Of a DNA stretch of 64,000 nucleotides, positions 55,321 to 64,000 are shown in pieces. Source of the stretch: Metaphire vulgaris (Eukaryota > Annelida > Clitellata > Crassiclitellata > Megascolecidae); NCBI GenBank assembly GCA_018105865.1, contig CM030851.1, forward strand, positions 7,865,828 through 7,929,827. Direction: 5' to 3'. How positions within the stretch are numbered: the first letter of the stretch is position 1; each line of letters starts with the position of its first letter. The position numbers and the translations under genes are program-made. A model generated the notes under the pieces. It did no database searches and was not told the origin of the DNA. It was given only the letters and a program-made list of their open reading frames with translations.

Positions 55321-55428
55321 GCCTACTTAGTGCTGTGCAACTGGTTCCAATTCAAACACCGAAGTTAAGCAACGTGGAGCACGATTCATGCTTGGATGGG
55401 TGACTGTCCTGGATCAAGTTAGGGGTTG
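55321..55428 (+). pseudogene. 5S-rRNA-like fragment
   Basis: Starts GCCTAC, has GAAGTTAAGCAACGTGGAGC in the place of the 5S A-box region and GCTTGGATGGGTGACTGTCC in place of the C-box region, in the right order. The 5' third is divergent and shorter than in real 5S RNA. It is a pseudogene or the head of a 5S-derived SINE, and it runs directly into the dispersed repeat at 55429. Confidence 0.6.
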
Positions 55429-55545
55429 TCCATTATTATTATGTCAACAATGTTTGACCCCTCCCCTTTGTCAACAACTGTCAAACTTTCAGTGACCACC
55501 CATAATTATGTCAAAAACTTTTGACCCCCCTAAGATCAGTTACGG
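55429..55545 (-). repeat. Dispersed repeat, inverse of 1913-2055
   Basis: TTTGTCAACAACTGTCAAAC and the C-runs match the reverse complement of the copy near the start of the window. Confidence 0.55.
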
Positions 55546-55639
55546 GTCCCCTAAAAAGTTTAGGTTATTTTTTTGCAGTGATGGGACCTCTTTTTCAATT
55601 TTTTTGCTCATCAAGTGATAGGTATGTGGAAGTAAGTTT

Positions 55640-55711
55640 AGGGTCCCAACAGGGGGCCACTGGGGGACGCATTCAATAGGGGGCATGGGCCCCCATGTGG
55701 AGCCGCCACTG
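55640..55711. mobile_element. hAT-like MITE, family CAGTGGCGGCTC, partial copy
   Basis: Contains TTTAGGGTCCCAACAGGGGG and ends GTGGAGCCGCCACTG. The left half is missing. Confidence 0.7.
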
Positions 55712-56051
55712 GTCCTATCTACAAAAGTCAGCAGTGACATTTCAAGCAGGTGAACTCTAATTTTTTTGCTGATTTCTGGTTTTCTATTTGCATCTTCAGC
55801 TTCTGAAGGAACTTGTAGCACACTCAGCTGAGATAGGTCTGTAATTAATCTAAGTGATAGAAGAAGGGACTGGTTTATCATGCTGGCCTGCAGCTGTACG
55901 CGCACAGAGGTCGCACAGCAAGCGCAAAGAGGAAAACGTGGAGCGCACAAATTTTAGAAACAATTTTCCATTGCTTTTTATTATATCCGTACTTACTGAT
56001 AAAGAGTCACGCTTTGTTGTGAACTTGTAACGGCTCCATACAATTACTAAC

Positions 56052-56221
56052 CAGTGGCGGCTCTAGGATGTGGCAAATGGGGGGGCCGTTGGGGTGGCAA
56101 CTTCTAATCATGGGGGGCCAACCATTTGTTGTTTAATGTATGTAGCATTAAGTATAGGGTCCCAACTGGGGGGGCAGGCACTCAATAGGGGGGCACGGGC
56201 CCCCCGGTGGAGCCACCACTG
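56052..56221. mobile_element. hAT-like MITE, family CAGTGGCGGCTC, copy with perfect TSD
   Basis: CAGTGGCGGCTCTAGG to GTGGAGCCACCACTG, flanked by exact TTACTAAC copies (56044-56051 and 56222-56229). Confidence 0.9.
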
Positions 56222-56229
56222 TTACTAAC

Positions 56230-57955
56230 TTCTGGTCTAGACTATGGGCAGAAGACCTACTTAATGATTTGTGCAAAGCACGCGGTTCCAAATATCGATA
56301 AAATTAAAAGAACAGAAAACCAGTAATAGAAATGTTTTATAATAAAGATTTGAAATAGTTGACGTAAACGTAAAAGAAAAAGTGGGAAGAACCGAACCCT
56401 GTACCTTCCCCATTCCCTATGGTAGCATCTCAAAAATGAGGAACTTGAGCCTAGAGGTCTAATAGAAGTTTACGCCTTTGTTTGAAATGAAAACGGACAG
56501 CGACTTCTTTTAAGAGTTCATGGTTGAGCTTGATTGTGAACAGTTTCAAGATTTAGCAATCTCCCGTATTTCGACTTTGGATATCTGGCAAGTGGCAACC
56601 CTATTTGTAACGTGTCGCGACCCTAATAATACTGTAGCATGTAATATTTTTTAAAAATGCATTGCGCCATCTGGCGAACGTTGGTTGAAAAGAATCTTCT
56701 GAGTTTTTAATAAATTGCAAAGCAAAAGCTCTTATTCAATTTGGATGGAAATATGACAAATATATTAGACAGAATTATTAATATTTTTACCAAATAAGAC
56801 GAAATGAGAGAAATAGATATTGAATTTTGTTGAAAATTATCTTTTTAATATTTTGCCAGGAACATACCTTTCTTACGCATAATATTTCCATCTATATTTT
56901 GTGGTGGGACATAAAAGTTAATAGAGTTAATAAATTATGTCGTTCTACGTGTCTCTTAGTAGGCCTATATGTAGTCACGTTTATTAGACACTGAACTTAA
57001 ACTTTCATACATTTCAAAATTCTTAGTTTCACTTGAACTGTATTACACATGATTAATATTTCATATTAATACTATAATGGGAATACCATGGGATGATGGG
57101 ATGGGAAGGGATGGATAAGGCACAAATTGCCATGGGATGGGATGGGAATGGGACAGAAAAATCTGTCCATGCATGGACAAATCTGGATATTGCAATGAAT
57201 TCATTTAAAAATACTCATTATAATTATTGGGGCCTATAGTTTAAGCGATATTCATAAACTTTTTCCAATTCTTTGTTTAATGAATTATAAGTGTAAACTG
57301 TAAAGTACGTTAGACTTTGCGGTAACATAGCATTGCGGTATTAATAGCAATATTTAGTATTATGTGACGTCACATTTCTGGAAACCCCCGTCGTCACAAA
57401 TATTTGAACTCCCTCCTCCTAAGTGCGTGACGTCATTTATGGATGGTCCCCTACTTGTTGATAACGGTCCTGTTGGTTTAGACGGAATATGCTATGAAGG
57501 AAACCCCAACTGGAGGAAACCCCTTTGGTCTAGATTTCAAATTGAGTTGAAAGACCTAACAGACAAAATAAGCATTAAAAGCATTACCATAGCCGCAACT
57601 TTCCACAAGTGAGACGGGGTCGGGCGGGCCTCCTCGCCTACCCTATTTGGACTGAGGTCTGTCAGTCATGGGATTTGTGCAAAATCTATGAGAAATTCTA
57701 TCTGGGATAAGGTGATTGTGAAAGGAATCTAAAAATTTGGTAATGTTACAGCTTTTAGTCTAGTTGAGTGAATGAGACCAGCGTGCCTGTCTTGGTTGCG
57801 CCTCACCCCACCCCACCCCACCCTACCACCATTCTGGAACCCTGACTATGACCAACTATGCAGACGCAATCAGAGCAGAGACATTCGTTGCGTATTTGTA
57901 CTATACGGAGTCAAATTTGATCAGCACACTACAATTTTCTTGTTGTAATATGTAG
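56230..57955. other. Intergenic DNA, G-run patches, no gene seen
   Basis: A run of GGGATGGGATGGG-like units lies at 57085-57160 and a CCCCACCCCACC run near 57808-57830. An 82-codon open frame at 57364-57612 resembles no protein I know. Confidence 0.4.
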
Positions 57956-58117
57956 AAAAGATCGATGTTGACGGTCCTATTCATCACCATGGTGGTAGCG
58001 GTGATATTTGATCAGCTGTCGACTGGTCTGGCTATCGCTTTCTTCGGAGTGACCGCGATAAGTTCGTTCAACGTCACACGACAAGCACCTCTCGACTGGA
58101 TTTTCTCACAAGTTTAA
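57956..58117 (+). CDS. Candidate last exon of an unknown membrane protein
   Basis: After an acceptor-like TAATATGTAG, an open frame of 53 codons runs to TAA 58115-58117, with AATAAA overlapping the stop (58116-58121). It includes a hydrophobic stretch (TVLFITMVVAVIF and GLAIAFFGVTAI) fit for one or two membrane segments and is GC-richer than its flanks. No donor partner upstream was found and I do not recognise the family. It may be chance. Confidence 0.25.
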   Translation, partial: KRSMLTVLFITMVVAVIFDQLSTGLAIAFFGVTAISSFNVTRQAPLDWIFSQV

Positions 58118-58121
58118 TAAA

Positions 58122-59320
58122 TCGACGAAACAGTAGCTACGCACAGTTATTCTCTTTAACAGATGCTAACCATTTCTTCTCCGAACAAGATTTTAATCCT
58201 AACACGCTCTCTAAATATACAATTAAAACTGCATGTAAACTCATTAAAAATACTTTGTTTTCGGCAGCCAAGACCCCCTTGGTTACGCCACTGGCGTACG
58301 CAAAAGGAAATACGACACATGAAGTTGCAAAACGCAGAAATCACTCGTCAAATGAAGTTAACACTGGAGGCTCTAGCAGATGTGTCAACAAAGATTATAT
58401 AATTATTATTTCCTGTAGACCGTTAGATTAACAATGGCGACGCGTGAACTTTTTTAAACAGTAGGAAATCCAGCTGGTAACATAACCGCTCTGTATATAT
58501 AGGCTATGTTACTGGCAATGTAAACGAGGGTCTGAACAGGCAGAGCGGGAAGGCCGCCCGTAGCACATCACTGGTTCCGCCACAGCAGAGCAGATATCGG
58601 CCACGAGTGATTTTATAATTGCTCTGTTTCTATGGTAATACATTTTTTAAAAGTCAATCGGTTCACTTCTCGTTTGTCGTGCATACGACATCACATCATT
58701 TATCAAAATCGAAAATACGTCGGGCGCAAATAAACAAACTATCGATAATTCCTATCTCAGTAGGCTAATGTAACATCTCAACAGCATTCATTCGTTCGTT
58801 CTTCTTCCTCTGTCCAAACAAAGAACGAAGCCTCCAAAGGGAAAAAAGGACAATTAACGATAGTCTCGACAAGATGACAAGTCCAAAATGATAGACTATT
58901 AGCTATCTTCCAACTCCAAGCGATGGATATTTGCCCCCTTTCTCCTCCTGCATCCAACGGACAATGAGTGAATTATGATATAATTTGGAAGTTGGGATCA
59001 TGCGGGTCACGATGACCCCTATATACACCAGATGGCCATTTATTTGCAAACTGACCACAGGGCAGTTGAAAGCATGCACCTGCCTTCCAACTGACCAGTG
59101 GTCATCTGAAGAGCTGTAAATAACTTGCGTGGACATAACCCTGTCCACCCAGGTTGACCCAGTGAGACGTCAAATTCACACCTATAGGTCGTGGCAGCTG
59201 TCTATTAATTTCGTGGTGTCATCATGCGTCGAACTCTGTACAGCGTATGCTCAAATAATTCTTCAGTTGTCTGTTAAGATTACACAGTTTACGGGAGCTT
59301 GGATGATTGGTGTCTTATCC
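58122..59320. other. Intergenic DNA with isolated MITE ends
   Basis: GTTACGCCACTG near 58283-58294 is a MITE-type end without a visible partner. Nothing else is clear. Confidence 0.35.
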
Positions 59321-59324
59321 CATG

Positions 59325-59530
59325 CGCTTGGGCGTCCGGAGGGGGGTGCAAGGGGGTGCAGTTGCCCCCTGGAAAAATTGTGGAGTTTTGAAAAAAGTAA
59401 AATTACGTGTTTCTTTCGTCACAAAACCTTGTTTGCACCCCCTGGAAAAATTTTTCATTTCTTTCGTCACAAGACCCTGTTTTACACCCCCTGAAAAAAT
59501 GTAGGCCTATGCGGACGCCCATGCCCATGC
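59325..59530. mobile_element. Inverted-repeat element GGGCGTCCG
   Basis: GGGCGTCCGGAGG at the left mirrors TGCGGACGCCC at the right, enclosing two direct repeats of CCCCCTGGAAAAATT and TTTCTTTCGTCACAA. Class unknown. Confidence 0.5.
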
Positions 59531-59629
59531 GTTGGTTTAGGAGACCTCCAAGTTCTGTTTTAAACCATACAGTGATTTATAGTTGCTTAGAAGGCATTAC
59601 TGTCTGTGTTGAAAGCCACTAGGGACGCT

Positions 59630-59700
59630 AAAAGGGGCTTGAACCTCGTTCCGTCAACCTACCGCTCCATCGGGTAACCAACTCTGCCGTCTTCCGCCGC
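59630..59700 (-). mobile_element. tRNA-like SINE head, minus strand
   Basis: The reverse complement has CGGCAGAGTTGG (A-box-like, 59678-59689) and GGTTCAAGCCC (B-box-like, 59635-59645) about 33 bases apart. It does not fold as a whole tRNA by eye, so a SINE is more likely than a tRNA gene. Confidence 0.5.
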
Positions 59701-59820
59701 CCCTGAAAGTTTGGATTTGTCCCGGTCGATTCCCTCTGCTGGCCGAGAATTTGGACTATGACGCAATCCGATTGTAAACAGACTTTGAAAATCTGATGCA
59801 TGCCTGTGTTAACCGCCATA

Positions 59821-59964
59821 CACATTCAATCCATTCGATAGGCCCACATTCAATCCATTCGATAGGCCCATATTCAATCCATTCGATAGGCCCACATTCA
59901 ATCCGTTCGATAGGCCCGCATTCAATCCATTCGATAGGCCCACATTCAATCCATTCGATAGGCT
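59821..59964. repeat. 24-bp minisatellite, six copies
   Basis: Unit CACATTCAATCCATTCGATAGGCC, written here as CACATTCAATCCATTCGA plus TAGGCC, repeated six times with few changes. Because 24 is a multiple of 3, it is open in frames on both strands. Confidence 0.92.
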
Positions 59965-60118
59965 CGTGCACTGCATTCTGAATCAGTTACTAACACTCGC
60001 TATTTTTTGGTAAACATCTGCGTATATTCTGCGAATATTTTAGACCGTCCATGATGCCCGAAACTCACAGAAGACGTATTGAGACATGACATCACAGAAG
60101 GCAATGATTATGGTCAAA

Positions 60119-60412
60119 CTGGTCAGTGGCGTAGCTGGAGTGCAGAGGAGGGGCCACTTCACCTGATAACATTTTAAGAAAAGTGGCGCCTTTTTCTGAA
60201 ATTGACAAAATTGAAAATTAAACAAACTAGGTGCTATAGAAGTCATAAATGGGAATACCTTTTTTGTTCGTCGGGACTTTTTTGTCCTCTCTTCATGTAG
60301 ACCGCTGGCCCGAGCCCCACCCCACTTTTTGAGAGGCTAGCTTAGGGAAGGGGAGCGGTATAGGGGTTGTGCAATGTGCACCCAACTTTTTCATCCAAGT
60401 TTGCGCCTATGC
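60119..60412. repeat. MITE end and repeat shared with 63411-63517
   Basis: CAGTGGCGTAGCTGG begins at 60124. Bases 60300-60412 share CACTTTTTGAGAGGCTAG, GGGGTTG and TCATCCAAGTTTGCGCCT with 63411-63517. Confidence 0.5.
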
Positions 60413-60555
60413 ATCTGCTTCTGCGCGGTGCATACGTACTGTATTCATGTATGCAAGTTTGTGTCAAATCGCGTGAGCATGTATGTGCAGGAGCATCTAG
60501 AGGGCATGACATGAAATTCGTCGTGCTCTGTTTCGTGTTTTCTCCACTGTCTTCC

Positions 60556-60558
<3 letters not shown>

Positions 60559-60613
<55 letters not shown>

Positions 60614-60888
60614 CGCGGCGTAAATAAGTAAGATCGTCGCAGTTTTGCGTCTTTCATCGACGTCATTAGGGACGCTGCTGTGTCACTTTTACGTCGGCGT
60701 AATTGCCATTACAGTCTCCTCCTCCCTCTCTCCTCCCTCCTCCCTCCTCCCCTCCCTCCCCCCCCTCCCTCCCCCTCCTCCCTCCCTCCCTCCCTCCCTC
60801 CCTCCCCTCCCTCCCCCTCCCCTCCCTCCCTCCCTCCCTCCCTCCCTCCCTCCCTCCTCCCTCCCTCCTCCCTCCCCTCCTCTTGCTC
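60559..60888. repeat. Polypyrimidine tracts (TC)n and (CCCTC)n
   Basis: A (TC)n array at 60559-60610 and an irregular C/T-only tract at about 60718-60888. Apparent Pro/Ser/Leu frames here are low-complexity artefacts. Bases 60889-61697 hold a MITE-like end (CAGTGGCGCAGCCAGG at 61131) and nothing else clear. Confidence 0.9.
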
Positions 60889-61697
60889 TCATCCTCTTAT
60901 CACGATGGACGATCATCGATGCAGTCTCGGAGGAGGAGGGGACGTTGGTTGTGTGTGTGTGTGTTGGGGGGCAGAACATGATTCAGAGCAGAGAATTAAT
61001 GTAGGATAACGAATTACAGTGAGACATTTGGTTTAGTTAGTATCTGGATTCGACAGAAGAACATAAAGAAGATTTATCGGAAGTGAGCACTTTGCCGAAG
61101 TTATTTAAAATATTGCTCGCTCTCCAACGATCAGTGGCGCAGCCAGGATTCTGGAATAGGGGGCACTCTAACATTTTTTGGTCAAAAAGTCTTGACGAGC
61201 AAAAAATGGCATCGTTACAGATGTTTTATACCCTACTATCTTCTGTGTTTTCCTCGATCTAATACTACCTACCTCCCACCCCCCTTCCTCCCCCAACTAC
61301 CCACCGGTTTTGGACGAATCTCACGACCGGTCCAGAGCCGAATAGGGGTCCGCCACCCCACCCCACCCCCGTGGCCCGTGACTAAGCAATACCAGCGATA
61401 CCTTTTCATGTTCCATTTTATTTTCCATTTTCTATATTACTCTATAATTTTAGGTTTATGGGGTGGTCTGGGTGTACTACGGTGTAGCCCCTCAACGCCC
61501 TTTTGGTGATGAAATGGTCCACTGTATAGTACTGAAATTCACGACCCGTGACTAACTGCCTCTCAACAACAACAACACAATCTCTAGTTTGCTTTAAAAA
61601 TCTGCTGCGGCGACAATGCCGTTTCGAAAGTCTTGAAGACTCAAAGAAAGAAGACATCTCTCAAATGCTCGCCGGATAATATGGACACACACACAGT

Positions 61698-61884
61698 CAG
61701 TGGCGGCTCTAGGATTTGGCAAGTGGGGGGCCGTTGGGGTGGCAACTTCTAATCATGAGGGCCAACCATTTGTTGTTTAATGTATGTAGCATTAAGTATA
61801 GGGTCCCAACAGGGAGGCCACTGGGGGCCAGGCACTCAATATGGGGCACGGGCCCCCCTGGACCTCCCGGTGGAGCCGCCACTG
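61698..61884. mobile_element. hAT-like MITE, family CAGTGGCGGCTC, copy with perfect TSD
   Basis: CAGTGGCGGCTCTAGG to GTGGAGCCGCCACTG, flanked by exact CACACAGT copies (61690-61697 and 61885-61892). Confidence 0.9.
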
Positions 61885-62434
61885 CACACAGTTGTCTGTT
61901 TTTCACTTCCGGATTTCACCCTCACCTCCTGCTCGTGCTGCTCCTCCTCTTTCCTTTCTCCTAACAAATGGAATATTAGTCATATATTTTAATCGCCTCG
62001 ACTTAATTGCAAAATCATCTTTTCAGAATTCTGCATGCACTGCCTGCGTATGTACTTTTACAGCCGTTACACACTCCGGTCGAATGAATTAAGCGTATTT
62101 GTTTCTTAGCGGACAGAAGCTGGCGATGGTTCGAAGGGCAGGGAAAACTTGTACCTCAGCATTTTGAGATATTTAGCAAAAAGTTAGTATGGCACATTTA
62201 TGCTTGATGGAAGGCTTTTCTGTGGCCGTCGTTATTAGAAGAAAACTAGTCACAGCAAATTCAGCAGCGCTTATCCCATTATTATAATCACCAGTTCCGC
62301 CATATATGTGCTTTTGCTGCATTCAGATTTCAGACATCGAATCGTATAATTAAGACATCCATGATTCAAGTATACTGAACTGCAGAACTTCAGAAGTACA
62401 CCAAACTTCATGCATTGTAGCATTTTGACTCGGG

Positions 62435-62640
62435 AGAGAGAGGCAGACAGACAGAGAGAGACAGAAAGACAGAGACAGAAAGACAGAGACAGAAAGACAG
62501 AGACAGAAAGACAGAGACAGAAAGACAGAGACAGAAAGACAGAGACAGAGAGACAGACAGAGCGTCTGAGCGAAAGCGAGAGAGACAGAGAGACAGAGAG
62601 AGAGACATAGAGATAAAGAGAGATAAAGAGAGCGAGAGGC

Positions 62641-62682
<42 letters not shown>

Positions 62683-62698
62683 GCCTAGAGAGAGATAG

Positions 62699-62769
<71 letters not shown>
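62435..62769. repeat. Polypurine tract: 14-bp ACAGAGACAGAAAG repeats then (GA)n
   Basis: Tandem copies of ACAGAGACAGAAAG to about 62545, then impure and pure GA repeats. Bases 62770-63587 show nothing recognisable. Confidence 0.9.
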
Positions 62770-62772
<3 letters not shown>

Positions 62773-63587
62773 GGCATTAACTACCTGCTATCTTTTCTCA
62801 AATCAGCAGATGCGTTTTAATAGAGTAAACAATGTCCGTCCTGTGTACAGATTTCAGCATTTCCTAGGAGAAAGCTTCGACTGACTGATGGACAGGAGGG
62901 GCAGTCACTTAGAAGACAGATCGATTGGCATTTCGGCTGAGACGCCATCGACCTTATCGCAGCTAATAAGTCCTTTGCGGCCTTAATAGATTTTATTTTC
63001 TTTTGATCGGCGCTTCCTTATCTTATCGTTCTGTTAAATTGACCGTTGCTTTAGATGTGCGTGCGATGACGAATGACCCATCAGCGGCTTCTGTCCGTCT
63101 TCTCATCAAAGAGGACGACGAAGATTAGATTAGATTATCACAGCCGTCCACGATTTGCAGATGCTCAAGAAAAGCGGAATAATCCTGACCCAACTCAACT
63201 GATTGAGTGAAAGATAAAAATACGGAACTCATCTCTACAGCCGTCTGTCATTCATTGCGTCATCCACATCTGTTTCTAAATCCATCTCATGCCTTCCTCA
63301 AGTTCAAATTATCCCCACAATTTAGACATTTTTGCCCTTCAAAAGCCTCGCTTTCATCTCCATATCATGGACGCTAGAAATCTGCACCTAGCCATAGACG
63401 TAAACTTTCATTAGGCCACGAGGCTCGAGTTTCACTATCCACTTTTTGGGAGGCTAGGGTGGGAAAGCGGAAGGCATTGGGGTTGCGCCCCCAGATTTTT
63501 ATCCATGTTTACGCCTTGCAGATGACTAATGATCAACTCAATGCTGTTTGCCCGCGTAGTTGGATGTGATTTAATTAACCACCCGCT

Positions 63588-63794
63588 CAGGGGCGGCGCT
63601 GGGTTTTGTTGACTGGGTGGGTCTAATGCAATCTACACAGCCAGGAATGGGCTCAGACTACCCCTCACCCCTTCCCCAATCGAAATTTATCCGTGTATTT
63701 GCACGATTTGCTTGGGTGCCCCTGCCCGAGGCTGGGTGGGTCCGGACCCGCGGACCCGCGGACCCGCGGACCCACCCCCCTAGCGCCGCCCCTG
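63588..63794. mobile_element. hAT-like MITE, CAGGGGCGGCGC ends
   Basis: CAGGGGCGGCGCTGGG at the left, inverse of the right end TAGCGCCGCCCCTG. Flanks CACCCGCT and CATCCACT match at 6 of 8. The interior has three tandem CGGACCCG units. The last 200 bases of the window show nothing. Confidence 0.7.
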
Positions 63795-64000
63795 CATCCA
63801 CTGGTCGAGATAGATCCCCGAAGCGGATCAAAAATTTCGTTTTTAGCTATCCGTCTCTCTCACTGAATGTAAACACTTGAAGTGGGAGTTCGACCCACAT
63901 TGCTTTTTGAAAAAAATCGCGACCACTTCTGGGAATGTCTTAAATTCCATGCGAGAAAACTGAAATGTGAATTTCATGGGGGCATTGGAAATTGTTATCG

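Noticed and set aside
57364..57612. 82-codon open frame
   Set aside because: No known motif, no splice or translation signals, and unstable codon usage.
59821..59964. CRISPR-like repeat array
   Set aside because: The repeats are directly adjacent with no spacers, and the genome is animal.
60645..61009. Pro/Leu/Ser-rich open frames
   Set aside because: They come from a C/T-only tract, open in all three frames.
62408..62610. Arg/Glu/Thr- or Ser/Leu-rich frames
   Set aside because: They are translations of a 14-bp purine repeat.

Overview
This is a eukaryotic genomic window, from an invertebrate animal. It is AT-rich overall, with introns of about 0.1 to 4.6 kb, many microsatellites, LINE remnants, SINEs and dozens of small DNA transposons. 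The protein it encodes and the intron sizes fit a marine bilaterian, perhaps an echinoderm or hemichordate. I infer that from general appearance only and cannot fix the species.

Layout. Bases 1 to about 2400 are intergenic: MITE pieces, a broken LINE reverse-transcriptase tail and low-complexity DNA. From about 2400 to 3176 the sequence becomes CpG-richer and probably holds the promoter and 5' UTR. One gene, the single NBEA/LRBA-type BEACH protein (ortholog group of human neurobeachin and LRBA, fly rugose/DAKAP550), runs on the + strand from the ATG at 3177 to the stop at 52177. I could follow 51 coding exons, joined by eye against remembered neurobeachin family sequence. All phases match, giving 8121 nt and a 2706-residue protein. 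In order it has an acidic disordered N-terminus, an alpha-solenoid, a concanavalin-like lectin domain, more solenoid, a charged linker with a likely PKA-RII-binding helix, the conserved stretch before the PH domain, PH-BEACH, BEACH and WD40 repeats. Two introns (34 and 38) use GC-AG splice sites. A 3' UTR of about 1.5 kb ends near an AATAAA at 53646.

From about 53.7 to 64 kb I find no convincing gene. This part holds MITEs, a 5S-rRNA-like fragment, a tRNA-like SINE head, a 24-bp minisatellite and long polypyrimidine/polypurine tracts. A short candidate terminal exon lies at 57956-58117.

The most unusual content is the mobile-element record inside the introns. At least four hAT-like MITE families have 8-bp target duplications still readable, including nested insertions that preserve the empty site. 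A set of TTAA-flanked piggyBac-like elements includes a pair of 1041-bp copies, and one LINE-tail family recurs with (ATT)n tails. I see no prokaryotic operon, CRISPR array or clearly new biochemical system.
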